64,000 bases of DNA from the NCBI GenBank assembly GCA_008711295.1, contig VUYV01000179.1, positions 1,516,813 through 1,580,812 of the forward strand, read 5' to 3'. The stretch comes from Anarhynchus alexandrinus. Taxonomy: Eukaryota; Chordata; Aves; Charadriiformes; Charadriidae. The translations under genes and the position numbers were made by a program. This document shows positions 25,262 to 38,622 of the stretch, piece after piece; the first letter of the stretch is position 1; every line of letters begins with the position of its first letter. The notes beneath the pieces were generated by a model, which saw only the letters and a list, made by a program, of their open reading frames with translations, made no database searches and had not been told where the DNA came from.

Positions 25262-28176
25262 GCTTAGTATATTCATCTTTGAAGAAGTTGCTGATGGGTT
25301 TCTTTAGCAAACAGCTTTAAGAAGCCGAAAGCAGAGTAGTCCTGACACGAGTCGCAGATTTCTCTCCAAGCAGTCCAGTGCAGAGACGCTGGGGCAATGG
25401 AGGTTGGTTAATAGCAGCTCAAACATCCTCCCCCTCCTACCCAAAGAGCTGAAAAGGGTTGCAATAGGTTTAGGGATCTGCATGAAGTGAAAGATCAGGA
25501 CATTTGCTGAATCCAGGAACACCGCTGCCAAAGCTCCTGCTCCCATGTGCCATCACCTCCACCTTTGCTTACGGAGCTAAAGACATCCAAAATTGCAAAG
25601 AGAGCTTTACAGCTGTAGACTTACAGCTACTACAAGCTAAAGTACCTCAAACCAAATTAAAATAATAGATCTTTTAAAAGTGTCCAAAACTTTAAATCTT
25701 ACGACATGTTACTGAATTAATTTCCAGTCTTTTCTATTATATTTTTATTTCCTTCTTCCTAAAAAGAAACAATAACCTCTCTATAGCCTTCTGTGCATGA
25801 AAAGAGTACGTTCTGAATTTTCATGTGGCTGTTGCTGTCACCTGGAATTTAACTCAGACTCCAGGACCTTCTCCTTTATTTTAGCTTTTCCATTTTTTTT
25901 TTCTGGGCAAACTAGTTCAGTCCTAACTCTCTTAATGCATTGGTAGTGCTTCTTGTCTTAATTCACTACTTGTTTGATTTTGATAAATAGTACAGGGGAA
26001 GTTGCCTAAAATTATGTGAAATAAGTTTTGAAAACAGTTGCAGTATTTAGAATGGTAATTGGATTGGCCAGAGATGAGTCATAAGTAGCGAAATGCAAGG
26101 AATAAAAATTTGATGTTATCTTGTTTGGCTGAAACAGAGTTCTATTCCTTCAGGCCAAACTGAGTCAATAATTATGTCTTGTACCTTCTATTTTTATGAT
26201 TGGGGTTTTTTTGGTTATTTGTTTAATACAATGGGATTATGTATCATGATAAAAGAAAAACATGTCTGTTATTAACTTGCTCTAAAAACATAGCTATTTT
26301 TAGTTATGATGTCAGAATTATTATTTTTCAAGTCAGAGTCAACTCGCTGCCTGTTTAACATTGTTACATTAATATCACCGGTAAGATTTATGGAAAATAG
26401 CAATGACGTAACAAATATGACCCTTCTGATATCAATCAGACTTCGCAAGGGATAATACAAGAAACGTGACTTATTTTTACAAAGGCAGGAGACAAAATGA
26501 GAAGTTTCAAAATCAGATTTGAGTATATGCAAGCTGAAATAAGTGGAGGGAGAAACCTCAACTCTGTAGTACATGTATATAGATATCAGGGATTCAGCTG
26601 AAGAGCAGGAAAGATGTATAGAATGTAAACAGAAGAAGACAATCATGTATACAAGGTCTATTTTAAGAACTCCTTTCCAATCCGCTGTGTCCAATTTCCT
26701 ACCCAGCAGATAGGTCTCAGGGGCCTGCCAGGAGCTGGGATTCCTGGACCAGAACTGAGGGTCACCATTCCCCGTGGCACACGCTACCTCTAGGCAGCCT
26801 TCACAGAAAGGCAGGGCAGTTCAAAACTTCCACGATAAGTCACAAGCCACCTCTCTGCGGCTCTGCCACCTTTGCTGACTCAGAGCCCTTGGCATGGTGC
26901 ACCAGCCAAAAGAAGTTTGCTGCATCATAATTCTCTTTAGCAATGCCAGGGGGCCATCTCCTTTCATTACGCGAGGTGACTGCAACCACTTGTCATGCTA
27001 GTTGTGATATGTCAGCTTTTGTGCTAAAACTCCAGCACGTTGAATGTTAACAGTTACAAGTCTTGGGAAAGTTCCAGATGTAGATCATATTCTTCAATAA
27101 CGCGTTTCCACACCCGCAGCTTAGTGCTGCCTCACAGTCCTCTCGCTAAACTTAAGTAATGCACAGATTGGCATTTATTGGGTACAGCCAGCTCCGTGGT
27201 CCATAGCTGGACAGCCCGTGCCACTGCTCAGACAGTGTTATGAAAACACAGCAGTGTTTCATCCACAGCCAACTTATGTCTGGAGTCTTTCACATGTCTC
27301 ATACCCTGAAGCCTTCAGCCCTCCCAGGTCTAAGCTCCCAGGGAAGGAGCACGCTGGGCTGCACCCAGCACAGGGACACCCAAAGTGCTGGGGCTTCTAG
27401 TTGTCAGTCCACAATGCACTGAACTTGTTAATGTGTGCTCAAAACCAGCCCTACCGTACATAGGAATAGGGGCAGCAGCCCTAGAGGGGAGGAAGTCTTG
27501 GTGCTTTTTCCTCCACCCTGCAAATGCCACTACCTTTCGGGGTGTAACATGGTAGGATAGTCAAACAAGGCATATCAACAGGAAATAATTCAGGGAAGAA
27601 TATGAAAACTGCATATTCAGACTGTCCCGTTACATTTTAATTCTTTTTTTTTGGTAACAAGTAAGAAAGGGTTATCCTACTTACACTCTGTCCAGGAAAA
27701 AAACCAACATAGTAGTGCTATCAAAGACTCATGGCAATTTAAGAACCTTGACAATAAATCTTTAATGTTTATAAGGCTACATCTTCAGCAACATTTAACA
27801 ATGTGGATCTGCTGTGGATTTACATGATCTTTAAATGGTAGAAATTAAGAATACTTAATGAATTGTCAGGTCTCATTGTAATACCTAAACAGCTCTTGGC
27901 AGCTGTCCATTCAGCCTCAGTCACTCTTTTTCCTACAACACTCTGAGGCACGACAGTGTGAAGACATAACGGAGGGTACTGCCAGGTCAATGCTGAACTA
28001 TTTTCAGTATGTTCTCATCTTATTCCTTTGCCCTCTGGTACATATTTTCATTGTGTAAATTTTATGACCAAAGCCTGCAAGATTTAAGCTGCTTACCCTT
28101 TTCTGTAACAATTAAACTTCTCCTTTGCCGTGCTGTCTAATAGATGCAGCAGTGAGTCCTTTTTCCTTTCTCCTCC
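25262..28176. other. No gene seen
   Basis: No exon recognised. The longest frame is 26272-26694 on the minus strand (140 codons). It is AT-rich with no known domain and no codon-level evidence I can judge. The stretch 26700-27550 is somewhat GC-richer than its surroundings but has no identifiable element. Confidence 0.5.
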
Positions 28177-28195
28177 TCTTTTTTTTTTTTTTTTN
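28177..28195. other. Poly-T run ending in a single unknown base (N)
   Basis: About 18 T's run directly into one N at 28195. This marks an uncertain base call or closed gap at a homopolymer. The length and sequence here should not be trusted. Confidence 0.85.
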
Positions 28196-29727
28196 ATACA
28201 ATTTCCAACTGATAAAAGTATAACAAAAAAAAAAAAGTATATTCAAGTTTGCTGCAGTCGCTGCTCTGGAGTTAAAATTTTACTGTAGGCCAAGCGGATA
28301 GCACACAGGAACTTCGATATGTGACAGCAGAAAATCTACGCAATAGATGAGGTCATCTACCTTCAAGCCAACAAAAAGATTAAACTAGAGATAAAGAAAG
28401 ATTTTCTTACCTCATGACAGAAGTGTGTGTTTATGGAATTGAGAAATTGAGTTTGAGTTTCAGCTTCATACATGATGTGCAGAGGTTCTTATTGCATTTA
28501 TGTTTGTTGCTTGCAGGAGTTATGTTTAGTTCCAAGCTGAAGCCATTGCATTACCATGTCCCCGAGGATGACTCCCTGTGGGAAATGAACCTACATCACT
28601 TCATGCTTCCTGAAATTTTTGTACTTCTTGGAACTTTTAAAACTTCCTAGAAAGAGAGGTTATTATATCAAACCACAGTGATAAGGATAGATTTATGGAG
28701 AGATAGTGTTATACCTCCTTTTTTCTACCCTTAGAGGCCAAATTTTTCTCAGTATGCATATTCAGCTCATGAGAACTAACACTGGCATATAGGGTAATTC
28801 AAATAATTATACAGGGGTAGTCTAACTTCATTTCCCATTGGACTAGTGTCTAAATTTGCAGTAATTTCCAGAAACCCATGGTATTAACGCACATGGATTT
28901 GCAAGACCTCAGTACAGGCTAGTTGGTTGTTTCAGACGAACTTAGGGAGCATTTGACTGATAAGAATCTGTCAAGAAGGCTTAATGGCTTCATTAATGTA
29001 TAGCCAAATACCTCCCTCTTCCAAGCATGTGCACATACGCACACACACACACATATACACACACTCTCTTCAGAATCAAAGCCCCACTATACTGGATGCT
29101 TTGAAATCAGCATGATCAATGAGACTGATTTCACCTATTTGCAATGTTTTGGAGAGGTACTGCTTGACAATAGCGAGTTAAACCCTGTGCTTCTCAACCA
29201 TAATGTACAGCTGCTCTGGCAATGAATAGACAAAATGATTTTGTGAAAACGGTTCGGGAGATAGTTTGCATTAAGCAATTCTGAGCATGTTCACATAGTT
29301 TACTACTAACATCAATCACAGTGAAAAGATCGTACATTGAAATGCTTGGAAAAGTTTCCACGTGGAAAGTATTTTGCAGAATTATTGTACAGAGAGACAA
29401 TATGGAAATTATTTGGTCTGTATCTTCCAGAAGACTGTGATACGTTTCACTTATCCTAACTGAAAAAGTCAAGATTTGAGCCCTAGATCTAGACTTTCTC
29501 TCTAACCACTGGGAAAGACTTAATCACACCATGGTAAATCCTACCTTGGGAGGAAAGCAGTTGTGCCCTGGAAGTTTCCATTTCTCTCCACCGTGTAATG
29601 ACAATCTGAGCACATACATATGCATCACAGCCATGAGGAGTTTGATGAGATGAATCACACCCCACGAATCAAGAAGATAATTTACTACAGCAACACTCAC
29701 CTCATTTATCCCTTTGTACTACTAAAT
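28196..29727. other. No gene; one CA microsatellite
   Basis: A short A run lies at about 28226-28237. An interrupted CA dinucleotide repeat occupies about 29032-29064, with CATA and ATAT interruptions. Otherwise nothing is recognised. Confidence 0.6.
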
Positions 29728-29884
29728 CAATAAATATTTGCTACTCCAATTACTATTCATATTATTTCTTTTACTCTTAAATTATGTATTATTATTATAT
29801 TATTAAATAACATTTATATTGTTGCTGGCATTGTTAATGTTAACATTTAGTAACTTAATAAATATTTACTACTTAAGTAGTAAA
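29728..29884. repeat. AT-rich patch with palindromes and a repeated motif
   Basis: AATAAATATTT followed by G or A and CTACT occurs twice, at about 29730 and 29857. A 20-bp perfect palindrome occupies 29865-29884, centred on CTTAAG. A 12-bp palindrome, AATGTTAACATT, lies at about 29836-29847. A TTA/ATT-rich stretch separates them. The patch could extrude cruciforms or unwind easily. It may be plain low-complexity DNA. Confidence 0.6.
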
Positions 29885-31493
29885 AAATATTTGTGTGCGA
29901 AAATACCCTAGATCTTCTAAGTTTCTTAACTCCTAAAGTTTCTTAACCCCATAACTTTTGGATTTATGGCCCAGAGAAATTTATTGCTAGTTATTTTACA
30001 ATATTCTGAGATCACAGATTAATTGCCCCATACCAGAGCTATCCACAGCAGCTTACCACAATTTTGGTAAGAGGCACAACATATGCAAGTGATGATTGCA
30101 GTCTGTTTGACAGTGCTGGGATCTGTCTTTCCAAATAGGAAATCCAGGATGCATAAGCTTCACAGAGATAAAAGGGAAAAGAAGAAACTAATTTCATCAA
30201 GTTATTACACATAGAAACAGCATTTGGAGAAAGCGTGCTACTGGTGTAAGGTAAAGAACTCTGTCATGTGAGTATCAACCAACGTGAGGACAATTTAAAA
30301 TAAATTAATAAAACAGTTTGAATGGCAGCAGAACATAAGGTAAACTAATCGAGGTAAAATGTTATGTACTGATCTACATGATGCTGTAATAGGTCATACA
30401 GCCTCAATTCCAATGCTCAAGAGTCACTAAATACATAAAAAATATTCAAAAACCAGGAATGTACTATCATACCCGGCCATCTGCGTTATTGTAAACCTTA
30501 ACTCTCCTCACTTTGCTGAAACAAATTAAAAGAGATTACAGCAATTGGAAAGACATTTTTTATAACTTGAATGTTGGCACACTGAATGTTATCAAGATAA
30601 ATGCTCTCTTCAGACTTAGTTCTCTCTGTTCTGTCCACTGATTGCCTTGAGCAGAGAGAAAACATTACGGGATATCCAAGTGGTAATTGGCAAATTTATC
30701 TGGAGTGAAAAATTCACTGGAGTTCAAAGGAGAAATCAACCCCCAGTCCTACCACCCTTACTCTTCTCAGTCCTCCCACGAATATCAAAGTGCAAATGAA
30801 CATGAATCAATGCTGCCTGCCTGGGTGGGAGCGCTGCAGCAAAGTGCCAAGTTACATTGATTCTCAATGGGGTTAAGCAAAGTTGAGGGAGTTCAATATC
30901 TCTTGGCATCAACACCTTCAAATGAGAAATAAAGACCTTTCTTTCCAGTCAACATCTGCACTGTACCTATTTTCAGGCCCATTCTCTTGATTTGCTCAAA
31001 TAATTGCTACAATTTAGTACACAAATTGGGGAAATGCAGACAAAGAAAAGCCAGTTTCAAGATCTCCGTTGTATTTATACTTACCACTAAGAGTGACTCA
31101 TCTTAAGGATGGAGAAACAGCAAGACTAAAGAAACAGACCCATTTAAAGAAAAAACTACCATTGACCTGGTGCTTGCAAGAAGTAAGCGGGTTGTTAATG
31201 CTTCATATTTAGCAGGTAAGTTAAGTCTTACCTTGGAAAATAATAATAGGGTTTGTTCCTTCTTCTCTGCATCTGAAAGGCATTAACAAATTTGGAGTAC
31301 TTCTGCAGAGGAAAAACAAAGCTGGGAGTGTCAAGCAGAAACGAAACCTTGAACTGGGGCAGTCTTGGAAATCTTAGGCTGCAGATCCTTTTCTAAGAAG
31401 GTTTCTATTAGCAGAGGCACCCATGGCCATGAATCAGCACATGGTGATTAACCCTGGAGCAAAACTCCCTCTTTTGGTTTTACTGACGGGAAG
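29885..31493. other. No gene seen
   Basis: AT-rich DNA, no recognisable exon or repeat family. Confidence 0.55.
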
Positions 31494-31522
31494 CTTAACC
31501 ATTGTTCCAGACAATGGTTAAG
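31494..31522. repeat. Perfect 12-bp inverted repeat with 5-base loop
   Basis: CTTAACCATTGT at 31494-31505 is exactly complementary to ACAATGGTTAAG at 31511-31522, with loop TCCAG. The stem does not extend further on either side, so it is too short for a typical microRNA precursor. Confidence 0.75.
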
Positions 31523-31718
31523 AAGTCACTTCTAAATGTGAACACAAAAATAATGGCCAACTGTCAGCGTTAATTGCAAATTCTGATAGATAAATACCAA
31601 TACTGTTCCAATAACAGTGTGTGGGAAAAAAGTAAACAAGTTCCTTTGGAAACTTTCACAACAATTGACATTCCCATTAGGGGTCAGGGTGGACACAAGA
31701 AGAAGGATGTCTTGGACT

Positions 31719-31750
31719 GATATCTCGGACTGTTGATATCTCGGACTGTA
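31719..31750. repeat. 16-bp tandem duplication
   Basis: GATATCTCGGACTGT plus T or A occurs twice head to tail, at 31719-31734 and 31735-31750, differing only at the last base. This is a recent local duplication. Confidence 0.8.
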
Positions 31751-32619
31751 GAGATTCTTCTTCAGAAAAATGATGCCTGAGACCAACTGGCTGGCTAGTA
31801 TTCTGCCTTGCTTTCTAGTAGGTATCAGGAAAAGCAAACCTCAAAAGCAACAAGAGGTCCAAAAGAAAACCTCAGAAATCTAGAAAACTTCATCAAGCAG
31901 TGTTTAAGGGCATGCACTGGAGATGTAAAATGACAAATTCGTGCCATAAGCAGGAGCTCAATCAGAGCTTTGCTTAATGCTGTCCCTTCAGTCATGCTTC
32001 AAATGACTCCAGAGATTAATGTGATTTGCTTCACATGCACAAAAAGTAGGAAGTAGTCAAGTAGTCAGTGGAGAAAGGTCTTTCTGTTGGTATAGACGCA
32101 TGAGAGCTAGCTGAAGAGATCATTTTCCTTTGTTCGCGGACTACTAGAAAGAACCTTGGCCATGATGTTTCTGGTTAATATAAAACCTGATCATTTTTGA
32201 AAGAAGCAAGGGTGCATATTGAGATATCCAGTTCTGGACACACAAAAATCTATAAATAGGGATTTATACTGTGGATACAACAGCATGCAATATCTTTCTT
32301 CTCAAAGTGAGCCCTACTGAAATTCACCCTTTCACTGGCCTTGCATCCATGACTTCTCTGGTTAGCAGCAAGGAAACTTGATATGGGCTTGGAAAATGTC
32401 ACGGAGAGGATCAGCTATTTAGTTGCTAGCATTCTGCCCTGAAGGCACTGAAGTGATGTTAGAAATAACTGATTTCTCTGACAAAAATAAAGTAAGAGCC
32501 AAAACATGCCAGTAGAGTAGGCAAAGGCAAATGTTGGGGAAAAAACTGAAAAGAAACCTAAACATTGTTCACCCTAGGCTATTTATGTTATAAATAGTAA
32601 TCTTTTAAGTGTTTTAGTC
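31751..32619. other. No gene seen
   Basis: No coding, RNA or repeat-family signal recognised. Confidence 0.55.
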
Positions 32620-32693
32620 AGCACCAAGAATAAGTTGTTTAGAGGCTCATTATACTAGCACCAAGAATAAGTTTTTTAGTGGCTCATTATACT
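32620..32693. repeat. 37-bp tandem duplication, two units
   Basis: Unit one (32620-32656) and unit two (32657-32693) both start AGCACCAAGAATAAGTT and end GGCTCATTATACT, with two mismatches between them. A run of T follows. The near identity points to a recent duplication. I do not recognise the unit as part of a known element. Confidence 0.85.
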
Positions 32694-35600
32694 TTTTTTT
32701 TTAATTGTAAGAACAGAGACACAAATATAACATGGCAGATTTACTCTTAGAACTCTGTGTTTAGTTAAGAGTTTCGTCACTGACCCCCCTGAAGTTAAGG
32801 TTTCTAAAACTAGAAAATATTTTTTTCCACAAACTCTGTTATTAAATGGGGAAACTTAGAAGGCTGTATGAGGTTTGTACAAACATTATCTGTTTGTTTT
32901 GTTGGTGGAAAAAAATGATCCAGACTTAGAAGCAGAGTGGCTCCTTGTAAAGGAGAAATCTGGGCTCCAGTGTGTCCTTCAAACCTCTTAGTTCTGTTCC
33001 AGCAAGTTGGCAAGACCTGAATCATTTAAGAAAGACACATCACTGGCGGATCTTTATAAGACCTTTTATAGCCTGTAGCAAGCTGCTTGTTGCTCCACCT
33101 ACTGTGCCACTAGATCTCCGATAACTAATATGAACGCTAGCATTGGTAGAGATGTCTATTACTACATTAACATAGATGCAGTTGCGCCTTCGCTAACAGG
33201 TAAGGGTTTGAATTCACAGATTTGAGGCTGAGCTTTCTAATTCTCTGCTGTTTTTTTATATGTTGAATTACTCTTGGGTTTAAGTCTGGAATGAGCCAGC
33301 TGGATGTTCAGGTGGACAAAATCACGTCGGGGCAGACATGACAAAGCCAGTACAGGTGCAGATTAGCATTCTCTTCAGATCCAGCTTCATAAAATCCTTT
33401 TCCTTCACCCCACCAGACCTCAGTAGAGGAATCCAGTCCTTCCTGCTTCCTTCCTTCAGCCACCCAACAACAGGAGCATCCCTGAAGAGTCCCTGAGCCC
33501 CGTCTTTGCCCTTCTGCACACAAGTCCCAGGAGTGAGTCCTTCTGCCCTCATCTCAGTGCCCACTCCTTCATCTCCTTAGTGCAACCCACATTGCACATT
33601 AAGTCTGCCAGCATTTCTGCTCAGTAAGGCATAATTCAGGAGCAGATAGCAAGATAATGCAGCAGATATTAAGACAACCCCATTTTGCACTGGAAAACAA
33701 TGGGAAACCAATTATTCTTCGCAGACCAGCCTGAATAAGAACAGCTAATTAACAGGTCAATCTGTTAGCAAAAAGCAGATAAACAACCTGTGCTACCCAC
33801 ACATTTCTTTTTTTGTGTCTTCCTTGTGATTAAGGTGGAGGCATATGTTTTACGGAAGAAAGCACAGATAGAAATCTATATTGGTAACAAAGAATACTCA
33901 TTAATACCAAAGAGGTGCTATTACCTTTGAGGAACACATTGCCACGGTTGGAATGCTGCATCCAGTCAAGCATTCATATTTTAACATTCAGGAAAGGCAT
34001 GCAAATGATTCAAGGTGAGGAAAATATGCCCTCGCTGAGAAGGTGTTTAGTCGAGTAGTTCAGTTGGTGGAGAGGTCAAGAGGAAAAAAAAATCCCTTTA
34101 AAGAGGAACAAGGTGCCTGACACTAGCAGGCTTCTGAGTAGGCACCCAGCAGCATCGCAGCATTGCAAGGCTGAGAATTTGGAGTTAGAGCCAAGAAAAC
34201 GGAATGTGGCATCAACATGCAAATCTTTTAGAAAATTAGCTAACTACTTAAATCGTTCACCCCATTCATTTGGGACCTTCAAGTTGAGATTGAATTAGGA
34301 GAAAAGGTCACTAGAAGTAATTGTTTTACATTGTGTTTGTGACCCTTCCAGCACACATCTCATTTTAAGACTAACACTGCCCTATCAATATCATTGAATT
34401 AAAGACTGAATAATTACTTCAGTCAGTGTTTTTAAATTAAACTCGGATGTAAGCTACGTTCTTTGGACTAGAGACGGAACAAAATATGCCTGCATTGCCC
34501 TCAAAATGCTCAGGGTATTTTCTGCTGAGCATTAAGATAATGATAATAATGAATATTCATGTTTCAGAATTTTGTGTCTCCTGGGTGAGTTGAGCAGGAT
34601 TTAAATTTCCCTTGGTACAAAATTGGGCAGACATATTTGTGTATCTGATTTGTTTTGGCTGGGTTTCATTATCTGCAGCTGGAGGCAGGGCAGGGAACAA
34701 CGCAGGTCAGCGTGCGCCAAAGCAGACAGAGAACATACCTTCTTAAAGACTTTACTCACGTCTGCGTTCACAGCATGCATCAGGCTGGGATTCAGGAAGA
34801 AATTACAGGGATTGCTGCCACCCACCCTTTGCATCTTTTCCCTTTGCTCAGAACCCTCAGGCCACCCCCCACCTTCTTTTCAGCTGCAGCCCTGGCTTTC
34901 CCCATGCCCACAGCATGTTACAGGTAAGCCATTTGAGAAATGAAAAGCATCTCATTCTAAAGCTACTGGGCTGATAGGATGCTCAAAATCATAGCATGTG
35001 GTAGGAAGATGCCAACTTGCTTTTTTTCAGACTAGCTGGATGTGAGCAGGCTTTAATCCCAAATGTACATGGCTTCCACGCTCGAATTAGCATAACCTAA
35101 GTACATTGCTACACAGTCTGGTGTAGACCTGGCGTGTGTCCTGCTAACTCAAAAGCTATTTTGCATCTGCCTGAAATCTATTCTCTATACATAGAGATAT
35201 CCAGGTAGGATTTAATAATCAGCCTTTTCATAAAGTTCAAGGCCGGGGGAGACCATGACATTTATTCTGACCTCCTTTATATTACAAGTCCTAAAATAAG
35301 GATGGCAAGTTAATAGATATATTTGACCTTCATCTTCCTGTGTTTCAGTTTCTGATCTGCAAAACAAGCCCAGTAATAAGGGAGCCTGTGTTCACCCCAG
35401 TTAGGCATTGTGAAAATTAAATACATTCATATTCAGAAGGCAGAGCACTCTATCAATGAGACTCACAGTAAAATCCAGGAGAAAGTTGATGGTTTTGAAC
35501 CATGTCGTACATAAGGCAGGAGCACCTCTCATGGTGGGAGTGGCAAGATAAATAATGAATAATTTCTCTTTTAGGGAGTGCTGTCCAACCGAGGCTACAA

Positions 35601-38407
35601 GCGAGGTAGAGAAAAGGTAGAAAAAGAAAAGCAAGATGCGATTCTCTAATTTCAAAATGCAGACACATAATGGATTCCAGAATTACATGAGCAGGAAACC
35701 CTCCTTTTGTCTTTTTTCAGTTGCAAATTTGCACCTACAATGGTGTTCTTTGAAAAGAGAAGGAGGGTGCTGCGTGCGTGTGCTGTTATGCAAAGACTAT
35801 CGTCATTTGACTGGGTTTATTCCCTTTCCCACAACTCTTGTGACTCTAAGCATTATGGCTTTTCTAGAATTGTATCAGTTCTCTTGTGATTGTCAGGTCT
35901 GCTTCTGCATCTCTTTCTTGTGCATATACAAAGTTGCATGGATTCTTAGTCACAAAGACCAAAATCTGGGAACACAAGTCTGATTTGCATGAAATACCTG
36001 TTACAGATTATATTAAAGATCATCAGATCCATATCAGCTTTTACTTAGATCAACATCAGTAAAGTTGTTATTAGGTTTTGCAGCTATGTAAATGATTTAC
36101 CCGACAGAGCTCATGCTATTCTAAATAGCTAATCCTGTTGAATTTCACTTAGTTTGGGCAATTCTCTAATACTGCAAGAAAAACAAAGTCCATGCCTGTG
36201 GGCACTTCTATGATGCCTAAACCTTTCAGCCTTGTAGTGAATTGGTGTTTGTGCATGATAGCAGTCTCCTTGTTATTTTGCCTAATCTCTGAGACACCAC
36301 AGAAGGTCTCAGGCAGTGGTTCTGGTGCTCTTTCAGTTCTTCCTGTAGGGATTTCAGCACAAAACAGGGAGTAGAGCCAGTATCTCCAAGGACTTTGGTT
36401 TCCCTCCAAGACTCTTCCCTTGCCCGGCTGGGACATATGTTACTAACCTGGGAGCGGGTTGCTAAAAGCATGTGTGTTGTTCCTTTAATTTATGCATACC
36501 CACATTGTAGATGATTTTTACATAAAATACCTCCTTCTAGGCTACAGATTTTGTATTTAATGCCTAGGTGGGTTAAGTCATGAACACAAACCATTGGATG
36601 TGTTTGCCTATTTAAAACGTTTATGTCAGACTAGCAGCAATAGTTATACAGCTACCATATTTAGTGTATTTGTAATTAATTTTCAAATAATTCTTCTCTG
36701 TAAAGAAAAATATCTGAGTAAGTGACAATTAACTCCAAAGGAACTTTTGGGTTTAATTCTATCCTTAGTCACTAGAGAACTTGGTACAGCTTTAAATCCA
36801 CTAAACATTCAGTATTTGAGGGTACAGCCTTGCACCACCTCAGATCAATCAATTACCAGCACCAGCTTTTTTGACATTTTAAAAACCTTAAAACCTATAG
36901 ACTGATGAGAATTTCACTGTTATTTAACTGAAAAAACGTGATGCATAGCTACCATGGAAGTGAAACACACACGTCACAACAGAAGATACAGACAGGATGT
37001 GAAGATGAGTACGTATATGCTACTTAAATATATGCTGAATATATATGTTGGTAGATGAAATGCACAGAGACCAAAACTTGAACTTCCAGATTGCAGGAAA
37101 GAGTACTCCTGTAAAAACCAACCAAAATATGCCATCAGTTTTAATGAAGACAAGAAGAAAAACAATTTGATTTCTTGTCATTTGTGAATAATAGCGCTGT
37201 GTCCCAAAGCAGTAAGCTTTAAGTCTTAATCATCCTTAGCATGCACGGACACACTGGAGGGCAGAGGCATCTCCTCTCTGATGCACAGAGGAAAATGTTC
37301 TCGCCATTAGGATGTTAACCCGGGACACGGGAATCCTGCGTGTAATTCTCAATCACTGTCTTCCTGTAAAGCATCTGACAAGTTACTAAGCACCAGTCTT
37401 ATTACTCTCTTGAAACCAATAGAGAAAAACCACACTCTTCTGTCTTCAAGAGCTGTTGCCATGATAAATGTTTTTAAAGTTGCAAGGTACTTCTTTAATA
37501 GATATTCCCTACAGTGACTTCAGGCAAAATCTGCTAACTATGAGACTAGATGAATAACTGCAGGAGAACACTTCATGATAAATATACTTGCTCAGCCGGA
37601 GTTCACTTTAAAAAATCTGCTGTAAAACCAAAAGTCATCATAAAACTCGTCCCTGAAATTTATCTTTATAAAGAATATAGAAGACATTCTTATAGCTCTT
37701 CAGCCAGCCAACAAATATTTAGTCCAAAAAGTGTGTTTCTTCATTTCTATAGACAAAACTAAATGGTCAGAGGTATTATTAATTTATTCTCATCTCCTTT
37801 ACTTTCAACAGTGAGTCTGATGCAACAGATGCAGAACATTAAAGAAAGAAACACATACCCATTTTTCTCGAGCATGCTTCAACACCAGATTTTCACTTTT
37901 CTCTTAAAATGAACATTTTCTCTTAAGTGTTCTTCAAATTCTTTTATTAACCAGAAAATTTTTCTGACTTTGTTGATTTCCAACACAAAGTCAATTTGGA
38001 TTTCTTCAATAATCCCAAAAGTGAACTTTTTTCCAAATATGGCAATTTGGAGGTGGAAAAGATTAGAGATTGCTTAGTCTAGAAAGAGAAGATTCAGGGA
38101 AGTCAGAATGAGTCTTCAAAATAAGTTAACTGCTTATACAAAAAGAAAATAATATTTTTTTTATTTTTATCTATTATATCTGAAATGACCATAAATGTCA
38201 GTTTACTTGCCAGAATACATCTAAGACAGATTAAGGAGGGCACATTTCAGACAAAAACCACTGAATTATTCAGACCTCCTGACTGTGGTTTCATGGAACA
38301 CAGATATGGAAATAATTCAGCCCTTCACTTACCCATTCTGTGCAATGCATCCATCCAATGGCAGGTCTTGCTCAGCCTGTTGGAGACACTGGACCTGCTG
38401 CTTGTGA
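32694..38407. other. No gene seen
   Basis: AT-rich sequence without a recognisable exon, RNA gene or repeat family. Overlapping small frames near 34620-34940 and 35636-35983 are unrelated to any domain I know. Confidence 0.5.
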
Positions 38408-38622
38408 AATCATAGAATCATAGAATCATAGAATGGTTTAGGTTGGAAAGGACCTTGAAGATCATTGAGTTCCAACCCCCCTGTCATAGGCAGGGACACC
38501 TCCCACTAGACCAGGTTGCCCAAGGCCACGTCCAGCCTGGCCTTGAACACCTCCAGGAATGGGGACTCAACAACCTCTCTGGGCAACCTGTTCCAGTGCC
38601 TCACCACCCTCAAAGTGAAAAT
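38408..38622 (-). mobile_element. CR1 LINE 3' end, about 215 bp (minus strand)
   Basis: The element starts at the left with three head-to-tail copies of TCATAGAA, the complement of the TTCTATGA tail. It continues with GGTTTAGGTTGGAAAGGACC and the complement of the ORF2 C-terminal region (CTCTGGGCAACCTGTTCCAG). Similarity to the copy at 12907-13110 is high and collinear, then stops near GTGAAA at 38622, marking the 5' truncation. The multi-octamer tail and low divergence suggest it is among the youngest CR1 copies in the window. Confidence 0.93.

Noticed and set aside
26272..26694. 140-codon minus-strand open frame, the longest outside CR1
   Set aside because: AT-rich, no recognisable domain, no supporting splice or promoter context. 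A single frame of this length is plausible by chance in 64 kb read in six frames.
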